DNA of 64,000 nt from Dastarcus helophoroides (Eukaryota; Arthropoda; Insecta; Coleoptera; Bothrideridae), in contig CM053326.1 of NCBI GenBank assembly GCA_028583605.1, positions 49,288,159 through 49,352,158 of the forward strand, written 5' to 3'. The notes beneath the pieces are model-generated. The model ran no database searches and was not told the DNA's origin. It was given only the letters and a program-made list of their open reading frames with translations. Within the stretch, counting starts at the first letter, position 1. Each line of letters begins with the position of its first letter. Both the position numbers and the translations under genes were made by a program. Below are positions 57,890 through 64,000 of the stretch, piece by piece.

Positions 57890-58350
57890 AATTTAAACCT
57901 ATGTAGTTATGTCTACATATGTATTTCAAAACTGTTATCCGCACCTTCGTCTACGAAATTAAAGAAATAACTGCAATGCAGTCAAGTTTTGACCAGAAAT
58001 ATCGACATTTCGACAACATTTTTATTATAGTGTCTATTTAGAAATTTCTTTTCATTTCACTCGTTACATTATTCCTATTCCTACAACTATGACTTTAAAT
58101 CAGAAATTTCCACTTTGTCGAATTTAATTCTATTTCAAAATTTAGACTTTAATCTCGAAGTTTTTACTTTCTTTTGGTGTTTCTAGTTTAAATTTCAGAT
58201 TTTTTTGCAACATTTCGACTTTCCGTTTAAAATTTTTTGACTGCTACTTAAATCTTCCTTTCTTTTTAGGAAATATTTCGGTAGCAAACTCGAAAATTCA
58301 AGAAAATTATGTTTTTTTTTGAGAAAATTTAATTTACTTTAAAAAATTTA
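57890..58350. repeat. Decayed CGAAATTTCGA-type sequence
   Basis: Blocks such as atcgacatttcgacaac and ttagactttaatctcgaag; no gene. Confidence 0.45.
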
Positions 58351-58354
58351 ATAT

Positions 58355-58717
58355 TGTTACGCGCTTATCGGTTCGAATTGATTAACACGTGAATTGAATA
58401 ATACCCAATTTATTCTCAAACTAAACTTGGAGCACTACAACCGAATAATTAACTCACTTATTGACTTCTAACTGCTAACTCACTACTTAACTACACCGAA
58501 TCTAACTAACTTACTCGAGGGAAAGCTGACCGCCTTATATAGTTTTGGCTCCCAGGTTCTAGAACTTTTCGGCAGATAAGGCTTATCATTGGCCGAAATT
58601 TCTGGAACGCTTAAATGCTGTGTGTTTCGTTATCGCGGCCGCTTTCCCCTTATCAGATCTTTCTAAAAATTTTTCTTACGCACTAAATTCTATTCTATCT
58701 ATTTACATATAGTTACA
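58355..58717 (-). mobile_element. Solo LTR, 363 bp
   Basis: Starts TGTTACGCGC and ends ATAGTTACA on plus, with a perfect 4-bp target duplication ATAT (58351-58354 and 58718-58721). The minus strand has TATATAAG near 58540. It contains the undisturbed CCTTATCTGCC site that is split by the hAT element in the 11014 copy. Confidence 0.88.
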
Positions 58718-58721
58718 ATAT

Positions 58722-59489
58722 TAATTCTCATTTTCTCCTTAAAAAAAAATTATCGTGAACACTCGCACTACACACAATCAATTCAAGAAAAATTTTAATT
58801 AAAAACTTTATGAGGAACTTATCATCGGTGTTAAACTCATAATCTCCAAAAGTCTTGCTAAAAGATTAAGCAAGTTTATTTAACTGTTCCAAGTTGTAGC
58901 ATTAATTTCGAATCATAAGTTTTAGATAAAAATCTTGCAAACTGACCTTATTAGTAGATATTAATATAATAATGTACCAGTTTGGTAATAATAATTATTA
59001 TTACAACATGTTGTATTATTTAAGCTTGTTATCGCTTATTTATATCGGTTTCATTTTTTGTGAACCTAATATAAAATGAAATATTTCTTTGGATGCATCT
59101 CCATTAAAAATGAAAGTAACCCAAAACTTTACTACCTGGGCCGGAATTCAATACGGCTTTATGTAGTTAGTGTTACTTTGTTAAAATCGAAGAGTACAGG
59201 AAATGTTTTAATATTTGTGGTAGTAAAAAACTGAAGCTCTGAATAGAATTTGATCGCTTCCTGTACGATAAAAAGCTGCAAATATTGGTTTAAAAAGAAT
59301 AAAAAAACCTTAGAAAAAATGGCATAAACACAAGAAGGTGTAAATTAAATTTCAAACGCAAAATAATAATTGATGTGGACCATTATGACTGAAAAGTACA
59401 AAATGCAAAATTAACGATTCCCTGATCGAATATCCATAGCGTTGAGTGACAAATTAATTTATCACTCAACGTCCATAATATTCTTCGAC
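58722..59489. other. AT-rich spacer, no gene seen
   Basis: A small hairpin GTTGAGTGACAAATTAAT/TTATCACTCAAC is at 59443-59471. Nothing else was recognised. Confidence 0.5.
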
Positions 59490-59503
59490 ATTAATCTATT
59501 ACT

Positions 59504-59728
59504 TGAAATACAGAACTTGTCTCCTGAAACCAAGAAAGATTAAAAAACACAACAAAGATTGCTCTAACGCGTTTCGACAGCCAAGCTGTCATCTTCTGAA
59601 GATGACAGCTTGGCTATCGAAATGCGTTAGAGCCATCTTTGTTGTGTTTTTATTCTTTCTTGGTTTCAGGGGACAAGTTCTGTATTTCAATTTTTGAAAA
59701 TAACCAAGGACCAGTCCGTTGCATCAAA
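59504..59728 (+). mobile_element. H1-family element with a 14-bp perfect target duplication
   Basis: The target duplication ATTAATCTATTACT lies at 59490-59503 and 59729-59742. The 225-base element starts TGAAATACAG and ends CCAGTCCGTTGCATCAAA. Arms meet almost without a loop at TCATCTTCTGAAGATGA. The best-bounded copy of the family. Confidence 0.93.
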
Positions 59729-59763
59729 ATTAATCTATTACTGTGTAAAAGAAAGAAATACTT

Positions 59764-60310
59764 CTAGAGTTTCGAGAGAATCGGTCAGACTCTCGTGATC
59801 AATTAGGTGAATTCCTTTCGGTAAGAAGTTCCATAACTTGGAAGTTCTATAAAAAAAGAGTCTCCATAGACAGAAGACCTCACTGTGTCAAGCTGGACCG
59901 CACAGGAATTTGCTGTCTCCGACTGTCTAGTACGCCTCAAGAATCTTGCCCTTGGAGGGATCAATCCCATTTGTTCCTGCGAGCATCTTCCATGATAGTA
60001 CTTGTAGAAAAGAGACAAGTCACCAACCATACGTCTGTGCTCTAGTGTTTCGAGAGAAACGTCATCAATTAGGTGAATCGCTCTTCTTTGAATTGAATCC
60101 AAGAGAGCTAAAGTGTGTTTTGGGCTGAACTCCAAACATGGGAACAGTATTGGCTAGTGTTGAGCTTTGTATAGTGTTAATAGCTGATGAGATGTGAAGT
60201 ACTTTTTAGCTCTAAAAAGAAAGCCTAGCTTCTGAGAGGCGGATTTGGCAATGGCGCGCACATGATCGTCCCACACTCCTTGGATAGATAGATTAGATCC
60301 CATTGGAAGG
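59764..60310 (-). pseudogene. LINE C-terminal fragment, copy F, rearranged
   Basis: The minus strand has TLALLDSIQRRAIHLIDD, GDLSLFYKYYHGRCSQE and DTVRSSVYGDSFF, running into YRKEF. At 59764-59812 a second small piece of the LTDSLETLE region is joined after the LLPKGIF codons, so the order is scrambled. A 6-codon deletion is visible in the SLETLE part. Confidence 0.85.
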
Positions 60311-62289
60311 GTAGTTGGGTAGATAAGCTCGATTTGGGATTATACGTCTCTTGGGATTTATGCGAGTAGAGATAATCTTTAATACGTCATCCAAGTAAGA
60401 ATGCAGCATCAAGAACCATTAAAAAAAATCTTGATCTAATAAGGCTCAAATGTCGCGATTGTTCAGGGCCAATAATTGAAGATAAACTACAAATAATACC
60501 AACAAACAGTTTCTTGTTTTTAGCGTAAAAATAAAATAGAGTAATTCTGAGTTGACCAGCGTAAGAGATTGGGTTATTGGCCTTTAAGTTGCCAACTTAC
60601 TTCCCGGTTTTGCTTGAGCTTCTTTTGAATCATTTGCCACGGTATGCTCACTTCACTAAGCGTGGCACGAACAAACAACCTATCTTCAATCGTCCTATTG
60701 CAACATTCTGGGCTCGAAGCGTGCAACTACGTGATTCCTTCATTTTAGTCTTAATTTGTTCTTTTGTTAATTTTTTGTCTGCTATACGTGGACTGGCGAA
60801 GCATAGAGTTATACTTGTCCGATTTATTTTAATAGCTACCCTTGGGCTTTTGTGCAAGCTCCAATAACGTCATATTTCAAAATAAAATAACTTCTCATTT
60901 GATTTGAATAGAATTATGTTCAAAGGTTCGCGCTCCTAGTATCTGTCAGAATCGTAGCAGCTACAAACATTGTGGATTGGTTTCTCTTTGATAAGTTCTG
61001 AGTTATAACTTCAAATAAAATTGTTAGCACAGTGAGTTCTAAGAAGTGAAAAGGGTGTTTTACTGGAAAAAGTAGCCTAAAAGCTACTCACATTTTGGTA
61101 AAAGTTCCATTAAGATCGATTTAACAGTTTCCAAAATTATCCCGGACAAAGATCAGTCGACAGACAGACAGACGCTTCAATTGTATTAATATATAGATAT
61201 AACCCAACACTAAAATAAATATCCTTCTGTACTTGCAGCACAGTTGATAGTTACGTAGTGCAGGAGAGAATAGCAAAAATAAAGACTTAATAAGACTAAT
61301 TCAGAGATAATCTTAGATTATCTAGATGTTTGCTAATTTGGAGAAATCTAATAAACTGCGAGATTGTTTCATGGCAGATTGATATCTTTTAGGTATACCT
61401 ATACGTTGGAATTAATAAATAAATTTTCTGAATTCCAAAATAACTGAAAATGGCATGCGTAGATAATAACCCTACATATAGGTGTTAATATCTCCTGGGT
61501 GTGATTTATATCTTCCTTGGCAATCAAAATTCCTGTAGTGATTTAAATTTCTCACTTCAATAAATTGCTATCTATGCAAAGCTGATATTTTTAATAGCAA
61601 AGACATTTCTTGCTACGTTATTATTGAATGGAATCCATAAAGAATTATTTTGATAGCCGAACAAACATGCTGCATGCATTTCAGATTTACGCAGATAAAC
61701 TAATTTCCGCTAGCTTTGAGCTTATTATAAGCAAATTGTTAATTTCGAAACCTTTCTTTGTGTTGGCTCATTCACAGGATGCTTTTTCACACCCATGTTA
61801 TCAAACCATGTGAAAACGGATGCTTTGCTTTTATTCAAATTTATGCAAATTTAATAAGAGTATATTAAAGTAAAAATTGTGGAGTTTACGGGTTATAACT
61901 AATAATGAGAACAGTTTCATGCTTATCAGAATGTAATTACGTATTTAATCCTGCTTTTCTATATATATTTAATTTTGTTTTATTTTATAACATTTTGCAG
62001 AGGTCCCACGAGGAATCGATTAATTTCTCAAAAAGTAGGCGTTCGAACATTTTGAGTGAGGTACGATTATCATTGTGGACAACTGAACTAAAATATTTTT
62101 ATAAGCAACTTTCGATTAAATTGGAAAAACGAAGGCTGTCTTTTTAGTTTTGCATATAGCCACCATAGAGGGCGCAAGTAACAAAATGCATAGTTCATAA
62201 TCTCAACTCAATTAATACGTGTTGAATTTCGTCAAAATATAAGTGGTTTAGTCTCAGTGAATTTTCAAAGTTAGTAAGTTGTTCATAAA
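60311..62289. other. Spacer; SINE-like tail near 61080-61200; no confirmed gene
   Basis: At 61100-61200 TTTGGTAAAAGTTCCATTAA, then AGTCGACAGACAGACAGACG and an ATATATAGATATA end look like an interspersed-repeat tail. The frame 60577-60867 (96 codons) is open on both strands but has no domain. A TTTTGCAG at 61993-62000 followed by an open frame to 62147 could be an exon, without support. Confidence 0.4.
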
Positions 62290-62296
62290 CATGAAA

Positions 62297-62697
62297 TTAA
62301 ATTGACAGCATCTTGAGGTGATTGAAACTGTTTTCCATGCAATGAATTCTTGATGGTTGAAAATGTAAAAAAGTCGTTGGGACTTGGGTCAGGGCTATAC
62401 GGACGATGTTTTGTTGCTCCAAAAACTCAATTGTTTGTTGAGCAGAGTGGGTACTCGCATTGTCATGATGAATGATGATTCGACGATGTGGGTCGTTTTT
62501 TCGTTGCTTAGAAATGATTTGTACCAAGCAAACTCTTGTATACGAATCTTTATTTATCGTCCTTGGATCTTCTGAAGGAATCGTAGCCGCATGTCCGGAT
62601 TTTGATGCAAAGGTTGTACCCTTCTTTTTGGACACATTGCGGGAACGGATGACTTTGGTTGGTTTCTACTCATCGTGAAACATCCAAACACTAGAAT
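62297..62697 (-). pseudogene. mariner-type transposase fragment
   Basis: The minus strand reads PTKVIRSRNVSKKKGTTFAS, KSGHAATIPSED, then IIIHHDNASTHSAQQTIEFL with the second catalytic Asp. A frameshift follows, then PYSPDPSPNDFFTFSTIKN with the third Asp region, and LHGKQF. This is the Tc1/mariner DDE core (mariner type, HHDNAS and PNDFF). The first catalytic Asp, the DNA-binding part and the inverted repeats are missing. Confidence 0.88.
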
Positions 62698-62909
62698 GAT
62701 ATTGAAATATAGAACTTGTCCCCTGAAATCAAGAAAGATTAAAAAACACAACAGAGATTGCTCTAACGCGTTTCGACAGTCAAGCTGTCATCTTTAGAGA
62801 GATCAGCTTGGCTGTCGAAACGCGTTAGAGCAACGTTTGTTGTGTTTTTTAATCTTTCTTGGTTTCAGGGACAATTTTTGAGTATAACCAAGGACCAGTC
62901 CGTTCTAGG
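62698..62909 (+). mobile_element. H1-family element next to the mariner remnant
   Basis: Runs from ATTGAAATATAG to GACCAGTCCGTTCTAG. It lies where the mariner ORF breaks off. Both inverted motifs are present. The right side runs into an ATCGAT-rich repeat. Confidence 0.85.
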
Positions 62910-63050
62910 GATCGCAATGATATATCAATATATATATTTTATATCGATAAATTAGCCAAAATAATCGATATTTTGGTATCGATATAGTTTCGGCGATATA
63001 TTGGAAATATGTCGATATTATTTTGAATATATCGAAATCAAATTAACTTT
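62905..63050. repeat. ATCGATA/TATATCGAT-rich block
   Basis: Begins CTAGGGATCGCAATGATATA and continues with TATCGATA, ATCGATATT and TCGATATAG motifs. It mirrors the end of the block at 5649-5805 (TTTGCATCCCTAG). Confidence 0.5.
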
Positions 63051-64000
63051 AAAAATCAATAAGACTTGTTCACACAGGCAAAAGTGGCAATATCTAGGTC
63101 AACATTTGTCAAATTATGTTTCAAAGAAACGTGTAGAAATAAAAAAAGATGTAAACACAAAGGAAACATGTTTGCACGTTGATGAAACATGTTACACATG
63201 TGTAGTACCATGTTTCGTATAGAAAAACCCCCGTTTTACAGAGGAATAATATTTTCCCGAAAATTATTTAATTTTTAAAGTTGTATGTTGTTGGCGTGAC
63301 GGCATGGAAGCCAGTCAACACAGCTTCCTCACAGCAAACTGAAAAGCACAAACTATTTTTTGCTTTAAAAGTAAAAGTAAAAAAAGTAAAAATCAAAAAA
63401 CAGTAAACTTAACCTCAACTCTCTGCATGACAAAACAATTTTTTAGAAGTAAACAGCTAGACTTTTTCCAGTAATGCTTCAGTGTTGCATGGAATTAAAA
63501 AAAAATGGCTTTAAACTTAGATTTTGTGACTGAAATGAACATTTTAAGATTTTTCCATATAAATTCGAAATTTTGACTATTTTTTGAAATCTCTGGGTTT
63601 AAACTTGAAATTATTATTTTTCATTCCGAATTTTAATTTGAAACAGAAAAGTAAAACAAAAAAAATATTATTTTAACATTTAATTTTAATTCATTTATTT
63701 AAAAAAAATATGATTTAGAGTTATAATCTCAATATTTCGACGTATTGCATTACTTATAACAGCGTTTTACAAAATTTTTTTGCTATGGCCCGATTACTTT
63801 TGTACTTTCCCTTTGTGTACCATTAAAAGATTTTTTAACTATTTTAATACTTCGTTTTACTTCTCAAAATGTCAACCATATTTTGTGGTTACAAGTAAAA
63901 CTTTCGTTTCTTTTTTCTAGGATTTTACGATTTTCTCTTCTCAAAATTTCGACATTGGTCCCAAAACTTCTCCTGGAAATCACGTTTGAAGTTTTTTTAA
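63051..64000. other. Spacer, then decayed CGAAATTTCGA-type sequence to the window edge
   Basis: Bases 63051-63530 show no gene (the 73-codon frame at 63001-63222 has no domain). From about 63535 the decayed 20-bp repeat reappears, and it may continue past the edge. Confidence 0.45.

Noticed and set aside
60577..60867. 96-codon plus-strand frame, also open on minus
   Set aside because: No recognisable family, no splice or promoter context, flanked by repeat debris. It could be part of an unknown mobile element, but I cannot support a gene.
61905..62147. Possible exon after a TTTTGCAG acceptor
   Set aside because: A single splice-like signal and an 80-codon frame without homology is not enough.

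Overview
This window looks like an AT-rich arthropod genome, most probably an insect; a beetle-like species is a guess. Three spliced protein-coding genes have GT-AG introns and match animal families: an ATF3/JDP2-type bZIP factor (plus strand, coding 31673-36665), Sec61 gamma (minus strand, coding 42505-43517) and an NPC2-like secreted ML-domain sterol-binding protein (plus strand, coding 50555-56656). Each was rebuilt from splice sites and reading-frame continuity. No RNA gene, CRISPR array or bacterial feature was seen.

Region by region: 1-5800 is degenerate CGAAATTTCGA-type repeats and AT-rich spacer; 5806-8520 is a broken LINE on the minus strand with a duplicated catalytic segment; 11014-12313 is a solo LTR interrupted by a 945-bp hAT element; 14416-17320 holds two joined LINE copies and a tandem array of LINE tails; 21750-26080 is repeat-dense, with a 122-bp tandem array and a 0.9-kb polypyrimidine tract; 26161-26514 is a small retroelement with a hammerhead ribozyme; 31520-36665 is Atf3; 41213-42017 is a Penelope-like remnant followed by a solo LTR; 42505-43700 is Sec61 gamma; 50555-56656 is the NPC2-like gene with repeat-filled introns; 57547-62909 is another hammerhead element, a solo LTR, LINE and mariner remnants.

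The most interesting signal is a set of short retroposed elements built on hammerhead-ribozyme folds. Family H3 (26161-26514, 57547-57873, fragment near 17360-17480) has a complete hammerhead core with matching stem I, stem II and a six-base palindromic stem III, and has 12-14 bp target-site duplications. Family H1 (about 14 copies, about 225-245 bp) is an inverted pair of hammerhead-like motifs plus a fixed 3' tail; several copies have 11-14 bp target duplications, as expected for target-primed reverse transcription. A Penelope-like GIY-YIG remnant at 41213-41455 is followed by a decayed motif of the same plan, which suggests a Penelope-like source of the enzymes.

The three host genes show no common pathway beyond general secretory and stress biology. 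Most of the window is mobile-element debris, partly nested, which allows some relative dating (the hAT insertion is younger than its LTR; an H1 copy abuts a mariner remnant).
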